Assembly: GCA_009760855.2 (NCBI GenBank)
Contig: WPIO01000254.1
Location: 82,501 to 146,500 of the forward strand
Source: Cristatella mucedo
Lineage: Eukaryota; Bryozoa; Phylactolaemata; Cristatellidae
Direction of reading: 5' to 3'
Length of the DNA: 64,000 nt
A program made the position numbers and the translations under genes. Shown here piece after piece: positions 1 to 11,476 of the stretch; positions within the stretch are counted from its first letter, which is position 1; the number at the start of each line of letters is the position of its first letter. The notes below the pieces were generated by a model. That model did no database searches, was not told where the DNA came from, and worked only from the letters and a program-made list of their open reading frames with translations.

Positions 1-439
1 GCCTTTCAACCTCACTGTCTTGCTCTATCGTTGTCACTGTCACACTTTCAGCCTCTGTCTATATCTCTTTCTCACAGCCTCTCTCTCCCCTGGAGTCTCG
101 TACTCCAATTCTCCCACCCAGTATCTCTGTATAGCGCTTGTGCAGTCCCTACGAGTTCGCTGGGTTCAAGTACTACTAGCAATTGCAATAGCAAGCATAA
201 CCGCATAGAAAGAAAATGCAGCAGCGTGCATCTGCTGTTTCATTTAGAGTCGCCGGTCGCAGCACACCCACTAGGTAGTAACAGCCAATTGCATCCTCAA
301 ATTGCTTAGCTTAAGTGACCGTAAAATGCTTAGAAGTTGTGCCATTTCAAAGGAAGAAAGGAAATGAAAACTCGAAGCAGTGACTGGAAACTTGTTCGGC
401 ACCAGCAGCAGCCGCAGCGGCACATAACTCATACTTGTG
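1..439. other. No recognisable gene; pyrimidine-rich start
   Basis: The first ~120 bases are CT-rich. Short open frames exist on the plus strand, but they have no domain, splice context or repeat homology that I can see. Confidence 0.4.
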
Positions 440-556
440 TTACTGGTATGCTGCCCTGATTGGGAGCAGGGGGTAAGTTGCTGGCCCTATGGCACATGTA
501 AAGCGCCTGGATATAGATTGGGTTCTCTAGGGAGCTATGCAAATGAGTTACATTCA
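440..556 (+). repeat. SINE-B remnant, mostly the 3' tail
   Basis: Positions 497-550 carry the SINE-B/LINE-A type tail (AAAGCGCCTGGATATAGATT, then GGTTCTCTAGGGAGCTATGC). The tRNA-like head upstream is too decayed to assign box A or box B. Confidence 0.5.
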
Positions 557-837
557 TATTTAATCATACGAACAGCAGAGCAGCTATGCAGACAGATCGT
601 GCTGTCCAGCCAAGCATAAAATTGCTAGCCGTCACTCTACTCAGCTGTCACTACGTGCAATCGTTCGATGGGCAGGAAAGCAGCACGACAGTCGCCGACA
701 ATTTTTGCACACCGTCAGCTCAATATAGAATGTCTGTTGACAGCATCGGTGCTGGTCAGGATTAAGACTCCCCAGGCACTGGGAAGCATTTTTTCTTTTG
801 GCGGCCGATGAGTCGCCCGAATGCACCTCTCAGCAGC

Positions 838-838
<1 letters not shown>

Positions 839-934
<96 letters not shown>

Positions 935-944
935 GTATATATAA
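839..944. repeat. (TA)n / TATG microsatellite
   Basis: About 105 bases of alternating TA, broken by GTATATGTA variants. It directly abuts the 3' end of the minus-strand SINE-B that follows. Open frames across it are low-complexity Tyr/Ile artefacts. Confidence 0.95.
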
Positions 945-1087
945 TTAATTTATATTGCACCCTAAGAGAACTTAATCTCTACTCAGGCGCTTCACATATG
1001 CCAGGGGGCTCGAGCCCACGACCTCGGCTAGACCTTGGTTGGGGCGAGCACCTTAACCACTGGGTGAAACCAACTCGGGGTCCTGAC
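945..1087 (-). mobile_element. SINE-B copy, near full length
   Basis: On the minus strand this reads a tRNA-like head with box A-like TGGTTAAGGTGCTCGCC and box B-like GGTCGTGGGCTCGAGCCC. A short body follows, then the tail hairpin AGAGA-TTAAGT-TCTCT. The same architecture recurs at 27938, 35618, 42243 and 62308. SINEs of this kind are transcribed by RNA polymerase III and depend on a partner LINE; the shared tail points to LINE-A. Family name unknown. Confidence 0.8.
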
Positions 1088-1904
1088 TAAAGCTGACGTC
1101 TCGATGAACGGGATGAGCACTGACACGTGGAAGCTCCCTTCGCAACGAGCAGTGAACTAGCTGAAAGCGCAAAGCATCTGCTGCTGGTAAAGTCTGAGAG
1201 GTCTGTGAAGTCTTTGTGCCCAGCCTGCCAGCAGCAGATGGTGCTCAAGAGATGAATGCACGAGCCGGTTGGCTCCGCAGGAATTCCTCTTCGACGGTTT
1301 CTCGGAAAACGATCACTCTGAAAGGCTAGGCCAGATAGATGTGCCATTGATAAGGTTTTGCCTTATTAATTACCTGCTGAAACTGGTCACTTCCTTGCAG
1401 AGGCAATGCAATACTTTAATTAGAATAAGCAGCATGCACACAACCAAGAGATATAAACTTGGCTTTCAATTGTGCATAATCGTGTCATAGCTTCCCGTGT
1501 GAATATACTTCAGAACATCAGAGATGCATTCTAACTGTGAGGGATGGCATTAAACAAGTAAGCAGTATGGGGCTAAAAACATTCAGCAGTGTGATGAAAC
1601 AACTAACTGTACAAATACCGGCAGGCGAATTGAACTGGGAGCTAAGAGAATTTCTAGTGGCCTGGGAAGCCCACAAGGCCCCTAGTGGTGACATCAAATG
1701 CCATTTCGATAGCAAGCAACGGACAAACGCAGAAACTTATGAAAGAGGACAAAGGAATGCAGTAAAATTGGGGCTAGATTAGGATAAAAAGAGAAAGAGA
1801 GAGAGAGAAAAGAGAGAGAGATTGAAACTTTAGAGATTAAGGGAGAAAAAGACTTTGTGAGACAGATGGGAGACTGAAAGTGTGAAAGTGAGACTGAGAA
1901 AGCC
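1088..1904. other. No supported gene; ends in a GA-rich tract
   Basis: Two plus-strand frames of 70-80 codons (1269-1490, 1537-1782) show no domain or splice support. From about 1785 the sequence is GA-rich (GAGAGAGAG runs), directly before the LINE-A copy. Confidence 0.4.
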
Positions 1905-2777
1905 GATTGAAAGGCTAAAGCGACCTCTCGTTAGACGACCATATCTGCTCCACAGTCAAATCTGCCTATTTTCAGCTACATATCATTGCTCAAATTCGGG
2001 CTTGTTTAGATAGGGGTAACACGTCCAAGTTGGTCCATGCATTCGTGACATCTCGTCTCGACTTCTGCAACTCACCGCTTACTGGCCTCCTAGCAGGTGC
2101 GATCAGGCGATTGCAGCTGGTGCAAAACTCTGCAGCTAGGCATGTCTGTCGTGAGAATTGTTGTGCATTGCTGTGCATTGTAGTTGCCACGTTACTCCAA
2201 TTCTCGCCGACCTGCACTGGCTACCAGTCAAGCAACGAATTGACTTCAAGGTTTTGTCGCTCACCTTTAGTTCACTTCATTTTTTGGCTCCAGCCTATCT
2301 CTCAGATATACTCCCCCATCAGGCCAAGCAGCGTACCACCCGCTTTTCGGAATCCAACAGTCTGCCAATACCTGGTAGAAACCTCAAATCCTTTGGAGAC
2401 CGTGCATTTAGTTCGCATGCTCCCAAAGCCTGGAACTCCCTCCCGACTTGCGTCAGAACATCCCCTGACCTGATGACCACATTTAAAAAGAACTTAAAAA
2501 CACACCTATTTAGGACAGCATTTAGTGGGTCCCTGTGATTCGTCCTTCACGTGCTTATGCGTGCTGACACTGTGCATGCTGCCACTAACGACATTTGCAT
2601 GCTGACCCTGTGCATGTCACCCCTAACCATGTTATTTATTTTGATTGTTTATCAAGCATGATATTACTCACCATTCAAATGCATTTCTCATTGCAGCAAA
2701 TGTAAAGCACCTAGAGAGAGAGATTAAGTTCTCTGAGGGCGCTCTATCAAGTGCATTACTATTACTATTATTATTAC
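1905..2777 (+). mobile_element. LINE-A, 5'-truncated 3' end of ORF2
   Basis: This copy starts in the post-catalytic reverse transcriptase region and runs through the C-terminal block (HWLPVKQRIDFKVLSLTF, ending FRTAFSGSL) to the 3' UTR. The tail hairpin and (ATT)n end near 2777. The frame is broken near 2160 by a short insertion with a repeated GTGCATTG motif. 5' truncation with an intact 3' end is the normal product of target-primed reverse transcription. Family: CR1/L2-like by motif reading. Confidence 0.85.
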
Positions 2778-4597
2778 AAAGCGAGCTGAGTACTGTACCA
2801 TTGAGCAAGCTTGGTAGCACCTCGTGGGAGCATGTTGCATCATTATTAAAAGTATGATAATGCATTGCATCTGTGTTGCTGTGGGTTAACGTAGGTTATC
2901 ATCTGCATATATTCGTTTATTGAGCAGCTAGGAGCAGTTTCGACACTAGCTAGCTAGGGTTCTCACTAATTTCACTAATCGAAAGGCGCAGAGCTCTTGC
3001 ACTGCAACACCCTATGGGTGCAGGAAGGCCTCTTGCCGGAGAGCTCTTCTACTTAACTTTCCTAACAATAGTCAAGCAGTGGCCAAACCTGATCTCAGTA
3101 CCATCTATGCATAGAGGGCCACCTGCTCGCACAGGCAGGATGCACTACTTTTGCACATTCCTGGCACCCTTGCACACTCACACTACCCAGTTAGGGCTGC
3201 GTGTGAGCAATATCGGCAAGAGCCGCTTTTGAATAGTGTTATGGTCGCGAGCATCGACCGCACATACATCTGCCAGCAACATTTATGTTCGAGTTCACCT
3301 CACCTGGGCCGTTTAATCCTAGGGTAGGCTGCCGCTGCCTTCTGCTGTCGGCCCCGAGGGTGGAGGCATCCAGTGACCGCGACAGCGGTAGCAGCCTCCG
3401 TGACCCATGCCAACGCAGCGCATGGGCTGACTTAATACAGGCGGCTGCCAGGACTTAGAGGCAAGCCAATTTAGGCCTACAGGCATTGCCAGCTTCTATC
3501 TGGGTTCACTAGCGAGCGGGAGAGCTAGTTACTGAAGTGCTGTGGAAGCTGGACAAATATTCCTTCTTGGGCAACAGTCCCAAATTCCTGAGGGCGACTA
3601 TCCAGTTTCCACCGGAAGTTGAAGACTTGCCAGAAGTCCCTGCCCCCACAGTACGGTCTGATGAGTAAGAGATGCCATCAAGTGCGCAGACTGCAAAGCG
3701 CCTCAAGAGACAGTCTGGAATGTGACAGACAGGCGACACTGGGGCCACTGTACTCAATTATCGGATGAGCACATGCAATATGAACAAAGTTTAAGTCGTG
3801 AAGCCATAGATTTTTGGTACATGCCATCATGAGTAGGAAGACGATTGCATGTTAAGAAATGAAAAACTGAGAAACTGCCAATAAAATCATTAGCCTTACA
3901 TAACCTAAACCTTTTGTTGCCGACCATTTGTAAAGGAAGAGACCCATGCAGAGACTAGTTTAAAATCTTTGCAAAGCAAGCTGGCGTCTGCTGCTCAGAC
4001 CTTTTTCAAGCTACAATACGAGACACCTTTCTTTAAAATAGAATGGCTTCAGAGAGTGGCAGCAAGACTCGCTCAGCCTGGACATATTACTTCCACAAAT
4101 GGAAACACAAGGTTTTGCATGATTGAGGACCTATTACCAAGGAGTAGCTCCGAAGGAGCACATGGCAAAACTGCATTAGTTGCAATCCACATCGGTGAGT
4201 CGGTTCGACGATGGTCGTGTAAGACACTGGAGTGCTTTCAAAAGTCAAAGCTCTGACGGCACTGGTAGTGGAAGACATCAGCATCACAACCAAAGGAGCC
4301 GATGAAAACACTTGCCTAATAGCTATGGACAAACCTCCTAAAGTCAGTCAGCGACTGGATAGCATGACCATCAAAACTGGTTTGGCTAATAGATCCCACG
4401 TAGCTCCTACATGGAGTGTTAGTCCCCTTATCCAAAATGATCTTTTGCTAAAGGTAAACAGGTAAAGGTCAGCTGATCCAACAACATCACTTAACAAGCA
4501 GCAGAAGAACCTTAGTGGCCATCACCCTGCTTGCAGTGGCAACATAGAATTGTGAGCAGCCACACTCGAGCCCAAGATCTGGGTCTTAAAGTGCAAA
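2778..4597. other. No recognisable gene or repeat
   Basis: I find no conserved motif or tRNA-like head. Open frames on both strands stay below 100 codons (longest 3969-4256, plus), without splice or domain support. Confidence 0.35.
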
Positions 4598-5124
4598 CAC
4601 TTAGATTACCACAGTCAAATCTGTACCAAATATCATCTATATAAATTGCGAAAATTCGGGCTTGCTTCAACAAGGGTACGACGGCAAGTTGGTACAAGCA
4701 TTCGTGATGTTCCGACTAAACTTCTGTAACTCCCTATTTGTAGGTATTCCTGCCTGTGTAATAAGATGCCTGATCACGAGTGGGTTTTATGAACACTTGG
4801 ATTGTGTGTAGAGTAAAAGCGATAAAGTAATAGGTGAATTTAACATATGCTCCAGATGGCAGGTGAGCCTACAGAGGAGACGATTGCTTACGTAACTGTG
4901 GCTACTGTTTTGAGAGCACGCTTGATCCATGCATCTTTTATCGTCCTTAAGCAGCAGCTCCTCATGCTGCTGCTCTTTCAGCAGCTCTTGTAAGGCCTCT
5001 GAAAGTTCTCTGCAGCTGTGTGTGGCTAACTTGCATTTAACTTTACAGCAAATGTAAAGCGCCTAGAGAGAGATTAAGTTCTCTGAGGGTGCTTTATCAA
5101 GTGAGTTATTATTATTATTATTAA
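4598..5124 (+). mobile_element. LINE-A, internally deleted and decayed
   Basis: 4608-4780 matches the LINE-A stretch around LRLDFCNS with many substitutions. 5030-5124 is a good LINE-A tail (AAAGCGCCTAGAGAGAGATT and the ATT repeat). The ~250 bases between do not match, so the copy has lost or replaced its C-terminal ORF region. Confidence 0.65.
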
Positions 5125-5253
5125 CTTCCGATGTATTCGGATGATGGACATGGCGGGTCAGCCGTTAGCTGCAGCTCATACCCACCTAATCGCCTCCTAC
5201 CACCTTAGTCACTGCCCCATGCTGGCATTCAGGTCTACAGCTGGCAGTACCAA

Positions 5254-6067
5254 CAGACCATATCAGCTCCACGGTCAAATCTGCCTATTTTCAGCTACAT
5301 ATCATTGCTCAAATTCGGGCTTGTTTAGATAAGGATACCACGTCTAAGTTGGTCCATGCATTCTTGACATCTCGTCTCGACTTCTGCAACTCACCGCTTA
5401 CTGGCCTCCTAGCATGTGCGATCAGGCGATTGCAGCTGGTGCAAAACTCCGCAGCCAGGCTTGTCTGTCGTGAGCGTCGCAGTTGCCACGTTACTCCACT
5501 TCTCGCCGACCTGCACTGGCTACCAGTCAAGCAACGAATTGACTTCAAGGTTTGGTCGCTCACTTTTAGGTCCCTTCATTCTATGGCTCCAGCCTATCTC
5601 TCCGACATACTCCCCCATCAGGCCAAGCATCGTACCACCCGCTTTTCGGAATCCAGCAGTCTAGAAATACCTCGTAAAAACCTCAAATCCTTTGGAGACC
5701 GTGCATTCAGTTTACATGCTCCTAAAGCCTGGAACTCCCTCCCGACCTGCGTCAGAACATCCCCTGACCTGACCACATTTAAAAGGAACTTAAAAACACA
5801 CCTATTTAGGACAGCAGTTAGTGGGTCCCTGTGATTCGTCCTTCACGTGCTTATGGGTGCTGACACTGTGCATGCTGCCACTAACCACATTTGCATGCTG
5901 ACCCTGTGCATGTCACCCCTAACCATGTTATTCATCTTGTTTGTTTTTCAAGCATGATTTTACTTACCATTTAATTGCATTTCCCTTTGCAGCAAATGTA
6001 AAGCACCTAGAAAGAGATTGAGTTCTCTGGGGGCTCTTTATCAAGTACATTATTATTATTATTATTA
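5254..6067 (+). mobile_element. LINE-A, 5'-truncated copy
   Basis: An open frame at 5349-5834 (about 160 codons) encodes the C-terminal part of ORF2, from the SRLDFCNSPLTGLLACAIRR block to the terminal GSL before the stop. The 3' UTR (CATGCTGCCACTAACCACAT block), hairpin and (ATT)n tail to 6067 are complete. It starts at the DDHISST block, as the 1905 copy nearly does. It cannot encode a catalytic domain. Confidence 0.88.
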
Positions 6068-7335
6068 ATAACAGCCTCATGAGCAGGCAGCTGGCAAGAC
6101 GGAAAGGGGGCTGAGACCACAGCTGATTGGTACTCGACCATTGTTACCAGACCAATAAATGATGCTCTATAGCCACTGGAATGCAAAATGTAATGGTAAA
6201 ATGGAAGATGCTAGGCATCAGGCAGACCCAATCTATATATAATCAATGGATCATCTGCTAGCAGATCAGAAGCTTTAAGGTAAGGAATGCATGGCACACT
6301 GCACAGCCTGATGTGAATCAATGACCCCCACCATTGCATCAGAGGAGACAGTATGGTGGTAATGAATAATGATGACGGCAGTGGCCTTGTTTCTATTTAA
6401 GGGGTATCTATAGAGCTAAATGATAGAATTAGGACCAGCAAAGCTCATTGCTGAGTATCTGAAAGCGAAATTAGGAGGAAAATGGACAAAGGGCTGCCAG
6501 AATAAAGGGTCCTCCATAATCAGTTTCAAAAGTTGACATACACGGCCACTTTCAAGTGAATCTGCTCAGTGAATCAGCTCTCAGACGCCTAAATTAGCAG
6601 AAGCCAGCCGAAGGTCCCAACATCTTTTGGGGCCCATGATCAAGTTTCAATAACAGTAATCAACCACTATACTAAGCAAAGTTTGTAATTAAGTCCGGCA
6701 CAGTCACTGACGTCATGTGCTAATTATGCCTGTTGCGATACGGTACAGCGATGATGTGTGTGCCATGTCAAAAAGAGGAGGGGGAGATAATTTGCTATTT
6801 AGCATGTACCACGAACTCTCACAGTTAGCATTGAACACATCTTGCTGCAAGCCTGCCTTTGGTGGTGGATATGCAAAAATAGAATCTATGCATGACTCTT
6901 CATGGTGGGAGCTTACTGAATAGTTAACATATATTTTAAGTTAAAACGTCTGTACTTTCCTTACATGCAACTAAATGCTGATTTGCTACTAGACACTGAT
7001 GAAAACATTTAATAAAATTACATTTATTTATTTTATAGGAAAATAATTAAATACATTTTTAAAATAAGTTTTCATTTTTCCTCCTGTACAGATCTGGCTC
7101 CATTCACTATTTCATTTGCTAAGCTTGGGAGTCAGTGAGGCGGGCTCACCAGCTATGTCAGTGGACACTCACGCCCACCCTCTAAAAAGAGTTGTCCATG
7201 AATGCTCACGAGTGCAAGCTAGTAATAGCACTAAGACATTTGTATAGCCCCTTAACATAAATAAATCTGTGTCTAGACTCTTTAAATATGCTGAAAAGAA
7301 ATCATGTCAATTGCTTAGTGATAACATGCACAAAG
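6068..7335. other. No supported gene; AT-rich in part
   Basis: The stretch 6950-7080 is AT-rich. No SINE/LINE homology and no convincing exon is seen. Confidence 0.35.
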
Positions 7336-7865
7336 TCAGAAAGCATAAGCACACACAGAACAACTCATACAGACCCAGGAAATGCTGAGGAAAAGGTGGC
7401 TTTTCAGCATCTTTTTACATGTTAAGTCAGGGGATTTCGGGATGTCAGTCGGAGGTGAATTCCAGACTTTGGGAGCATACAATGTAGAGGTACAGTCTCT
7501 AAAGGAATTGAGGTTGGCTCGAGGCATAGCTAAAAGACTTGAATCTGAGGAGCAGAGGGTATGATGCCTAGCCTGATTAGGAAGTAGTTCGGATAAGTAC
7601 GCTGGAGAAAGAGAAGGAAGGGAGCTAAAAGTAAGTGATAGAACCTTGACGTCGATACACTGCTTCAGGGGGAGCTAGTGCAGGTCGGTGGAAAGTAGTG
7701 TAATATGGCAACGTTGGCATTCATGCCACACAAGCCTAACTGCCGAGTTGTGCAACAACTGTAAGTGCCTTATAATACAGGCCGAAAGACCATCGAGTAA
7801 TGAGCTACAGAAGTCGAGGCGAGTTGTCACAAATGCATGTTTTAATAATCACCATAGATTGCTCA
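7336..7865 (-). mobile_element. Diverged LINE-A relative, 3' half of ORF2
   Basis: Minus-strand reading gives blocks homologous to LINE-A (PRANLNSFRDCTSTLYAPKVWNS matched to PRTNLKSFGDRAFSSYAPTAWNS) and, further 5', the CRxxRNC-like and LDFCSSL regions. Divergence is clearly greater than among the main copies, with frameshifts throughout, so this is an older insertion or a sister family. Confidence 0.7.
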
Positions 7866-7867
7866 GC

Positions 7868-7967
7868 AAAGCTTTGCATTTACAGCAAATGTAAAGCACC
7901 TAGAAAGAGATTAAGTTCTCTGAGGGTGCTTTATCAAGTACATTATTATTATTATTATTATTATTAT
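7868..7967 (+). mobile_element. LINE-A 3' tail only
   Basis: GCAAATGTAAAGCACCTAG, the inner hairpin and a long (ATT)n run match the LINE-A 3' end on the plus strand. It sits head-on against the minus-strand LINE fragment that ends at about 7865. Confidence 0.8.
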
Positions 7968-7982
7968 AAAGCTGCTCTTACT

Positions 7983-8160
7983 GGGCCTTGATAGCCAGGA
8001 GGTACGGTACTTGCTCTTCACGACCAAGGTCTTGGGTTCGAATCCTGCTGCTGGGCGATTCTTTATTGCCAACTGCAAGCTGTGGTCATAGCCAATAAGG
8101 CTTTTCTGCCCATATACAAAATGGGGCGTTAATGGGGGTTAAATAAGCTGAGAATTTTTT
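7983..8160 (+). mobile_element. SINE-A copy with perfect box B
   Basis: A tRNA-derived head has box A-like TAGCCAGGAGG near 7992 and a perfect box B, GGTTCGAATCC, at 8035-8045. The body holds the family motifs (GGGCGATTCTTTATTGCC, then CTGCAAGCTGTGGT, then CATATACAAAA). The same order occurs at 19090 (minus), 25645 (minus) and 27086 (plus). It is distinct from SINE-B: body and 3' end differ. Confidence 0.8.
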
Positions 8161-8570
8161 GCAAAAAGGTTCAATTTAAAGTTCCTATCGGGAAGCTGCC
8201 GGAAATCAAGGAGGGCCCATTGTAGCCATGAGTCCAAGAGACCTCTGCAACTATAATCAGGCAGAGAAGCATATGCAATGACTGGTGCACATTTTGATCA
8301 TGTATTTTGCACATATGCTAGGGGCCACTGCAGCCGGTTCACCCACCTCCAGCTTGAGTTCCAGAGTATACCTGGCACATCGAAGGCTGATCTACTTGTT
8401 GCCATAAAGCCGGTCAACATGCGAGCAATGTAACGCTTGGCAGGCCAAGAAGGAAATTCTCTTGCTTTGTCATGTCGCCGACTAATGACCCAATCATGAT
8501 CTTCGCATCAGCAGACATCTTAGTATGCCAGGCTCCTGTCATGTCTGGACTGCCGTGTGAGCGAGCCCAG

Positions 8571-8573
<3 letters not shown>

Positions 8574-8638
<65 letters not shown>

Positions 8639-8773
8639 ACACACATACACACACACAGGCACACACACAGACACACAGACACACACAGAGACGCACACAC
8701 ACAGACACACCTACATCGACATACACCCAGAGACTCACACACAGACACACCGACATAGACATACACCCAGAGA

Positions 8774-8822
<49 letters not shown>
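8574..8822. repeat. (CA)n compound microsatellite
   Basis: About 250 bases of CA repeat with interspersed CAGACACAC and longer imperfect units (ACATACACCCAGAGACTCAC appears twice, near 8722 and 8762). All His/Thr and Val/Cys frames across it are artefacts. Confidence 0.97.
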
Positions 8823-8826
<4 letters not shown>

Positions 8827-9035
8827 ACTCTCTCCCCTCCTGTCATTGACTAAACCTTCACATAAGCAGATAGCTGATGCTGAGGACAGGAGGTGATACA
8901 AGACGGGCAGGCACTCCTGAGGCAGCTGCAAGACCACCACTGTAGGCCAGCCCTCCAGCGACCGACCAATGAGCTATACCCCAGCAGGTCGAACTTGTAT
9001 CAAAGCAACGGCTGAGCACTTTTAAGCTAAACAAT

Positions 9036-9090
9036 TAATATATTCATTTGTATAGCACCCAAAGGGAACTTAATGTCTAATCCAATCTTA
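9036..9090 (-). repeat. SINE-B-like tail fragment
   Basis: TTTGTATAGCACCCAAAGGG followed by AACTTAAT matches the reverse complement of the SINE-B tail. No head is left. Confidence 0.4.
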
Positions 9091-9130
9091 ATCTAGTCAT
9101 CTATCCTTTTCATATTCAGTATGCATTTCA

Positions 9131-10460
9131 TATAATAATAATAATATTGCACTTGATAAAGCGCCCTCAGAGAACTTAATCTCTTTCTAGGCGCTTTACA
9201 TTTGCTGCAAAGTGATACGCAATAGAATAGTAATAAAAATCATGCTTGAAAAACAAACAAAATGAATAACATGGTTAGGGGTTACATGCACTGGGTCAGC
9301 ATGCAAATGTGGTTAGTGGCAGCATGAACAGTGTCAGCACGCATAAGCACATCGAGGACGAATCACAAGGACCCACTAAATGCTGTCCTAAATAGGTATG
9401 TTTTTAAGTTACTTTTAAATGTGGTCAGGTCAGGGGATGTTCTGATGCAGGTCGGGAGGGAGTTCCAGGCTGTGGGAGCATACGAGCTAAATGCACGGTC
9501 TCCAAAGGATTTAAGGTTTGTACGAGGTATTTCTAGACTGTTGGATTCCGAAAAGTGAGTGGTACGATGCTTTGCCTGATGGGGTAGTATATCTGAAAGA
9601 TAGGCTGGAGCCATAGAATGAAGAGACCTAAAAGTGAGCGACAAAACCTTGAAGTCAATCCGTTGCTTGACTGGTAACCAGTGCAGGTCGGCGAGAAGTG
9701 GAGTAATGTGGCAACTGCGATGCTCACGACAGACAAGCCTAGCTGCAGAGTTTTGCACCAGCTGCAATCGCCTGATCGCACATGCTGGTAGGCCAGTAAG
9801 CAGTGAGTTGCAGAAGTCGAGACGAGATGTCACGAATGCATGGACCAACTTGGACGTGGTATCCTTATCTAAACAAGCCCTAATTTTAGCAATGTTATGA
9901 AGCTGAAAATAGGCTGATTTGACTGTGGAGCTGATGTGGTCGTCTTACGAGAGGTCGCTTTGGAATACGACACATAGATTTCGAGCTGATGCAACTGGAG
10001 ATATGCTGGCAGAGCCAATTTTGAAAGTCAGCCTTTCCAATTTCTGAATAACACTAGGTTTGCCCATAACTAGTAAGTTAGTTTTATCATCGTTTAGTTT
10101 TAGAAAATTTGCTGCCATCCATGATCGGATGTCATCAATGCATGCAGCAAGTGAGTTGAGAGAATTTGAGGTGCTCGAAGGCTGGGAGGGATCAAAGCAA
10201 AGGTACAACTGAGTGTCATCCGCATAGAAGTGAAAGCCTAGATTGTGCTTGGCAATCACATCAGCAAGAGGCAGAGTATAAACCGTGAAAAGAACCGGAG
10301 TTAGCACTGAGCCCTGAGGTACTCCATATTTCAGAGGTACTTCAGGTGGTCTTTGTCCATTCACGTCAATACTCTGGAGTCTCCCACTGAGATAGGACCT
10401 GAACCACTGCAGAGCAGTGCCAGTGATGCCCAGGCGAGATGAGAAGCGCTCTAGAAGTAC
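9131..10460 (-). mobile_element. LINE-A, long minus-strand copy with RT core
   Basis: The 3' tail, (ATT)n and hairpin lie at 9131-9205. Going up the minus strand come the ORF2 C-terminal region (9363-9848) and the reverse transcriptase palm (9945-10455). The palm includes GVPQGSVL and the catalytic FYADDTQ motif. The frame is interrupted between these two parts (an in-frame stop and a substitution near 9945-9960). The 5' end is cut off in the SSRLGI region at 10460, where a SINE-B head is joined. It is very similar to the 22285 and 46390 copies, so it is comparatively young. Confidence 0.9.
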
Positions 10461-10540
10461 ACGTATGCAGGGCTCGAGCACACGACCCTGGTAATTAAAC
10501 GTGAGCATCTTATCCTGAGCCAAACCAGGGTTAGGCATGT
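10461..10540 (-). mobile_element. SINE-B head fused 5' of LINE-A
   Basis: In minus-strand order the bases read CTGGTTTGGCTCAGGATAAG, then GATGCTCACG, and later a box B-like GGTCGTGTGCTCGAGCCC. This matches the tRNA-like head of SINE-B. It then passes straight into LINE-A ORF2 in the same orientation, without the SINE body or tail. Confidence 0.6.
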
Positions 10541-11400
10541 ATTGTGGTGATTGCAGCAGTTGGTCATGTCAGTGGTATGTGCTGTCTGTGTATAAAAGAG
10601 CAGTCTCAATAGGCAGGATCTTGAGAGCAACTGTTGTACAAGCGATCCCTTCCCATTTTGGTCCACAACGGTCGCTTAAAATCAGACATATTTCAGTTCG
10701 ATCGGGTGCCAGTAGTAACCTTTGAATCAGTGGTCGGTAGAGGCCGGGCCAGCATATAAGATTAGCTCTGCTCAATCCAGCATACAACTCTGATCCGACA
10801 TAAATTGGCGATCGATCCTGGGCTCTAGACATCGACCCCTACTCACTTGAAACGTCCACAGCCTCATTGTAAGATTAACAGGTCCACATTTTCTAAGATG
10901 TGATTTTCAATAGTACAAACATCACAGTAAACCGGGCCAACACCAACCAATTTACATATCACAACTTTTGCTCTGAAGGAATTTCAGATTACCGGTGTCC
11001 AATTGCAGGATGCATTTGCTCAGAAGTGATCACAAAGTCGGATAACTAGCCATAGATGATGATTCAACAAAGTCACCGACGTTTATTAACTTGTAATAGC
11101 AAACAGCAGCAACAGCGCTAAACATTTTGTGCATCATACCATCGTAACAATAATATCATCACAGCCGAGTAGTGGCCTCAACCCAGAAAGGTAGACATAA
11201 ATACGCTGGTGTCAATATTTAGTGTGTCATGCCACCAGCGGTAAGGAAAAAATATGACCTACAAAAAAAGTCCATGATAGAAGACAAACGCATACTCTTA
11301 TACACACAACTTGTGCGCAGATAATACTATGCTTACTGAAAATATGCAAACCGAAAGACAGAACCATGCGCTCACATGCGCACGCCCACACAAACACATA
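10541..11400. other. No recognisable gene
   Basis: Unique-looking sequence with no repeat homology seen inside the window. An 87-codon minus frame (10569-10832) lacks any supporting feature. Confidence 0.35.
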
Positions 11401-11401
11401 C

Positions 11402-11427
11402 GTGCACACACACACACACACACACAC

Positions 11428-11470
<43 letters not shown>

Positions 11471-11476
11471 TACACA
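11402..11476. repeat. (CA)n microsatellite
   Basis: A pure and near-pure CA run with ACGCA interruptions. Reading frames across it are artefacts. Confidence 0.97.

Noticed and set aside
715-1090. Tyr/Ile-rich open frames
   Set aside because: They come from the (TA)n tract joined to a SINE-B.
8035-8045. tRNA gene suggested by a perfect box B
   Set aside because: No cloverleaf acceptor pairing is visible, and the same head plus body occurs at three other sites, so it is a tRNA-derived SINE.
8414-8940. Open frames rich in His/Thr or Val/Cys on both strands
   Set aside because: Pure translation of the (CA)n/(TG)n microsatellite.
9634-9900. Plus-strand frame of ~88 codons (recurring at 22866 and, in mirror, 47163)
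   Set aside because: It is the antisense shadow of the LINE-A ORF2 C-terminus and recurs wherever that segment occurs.
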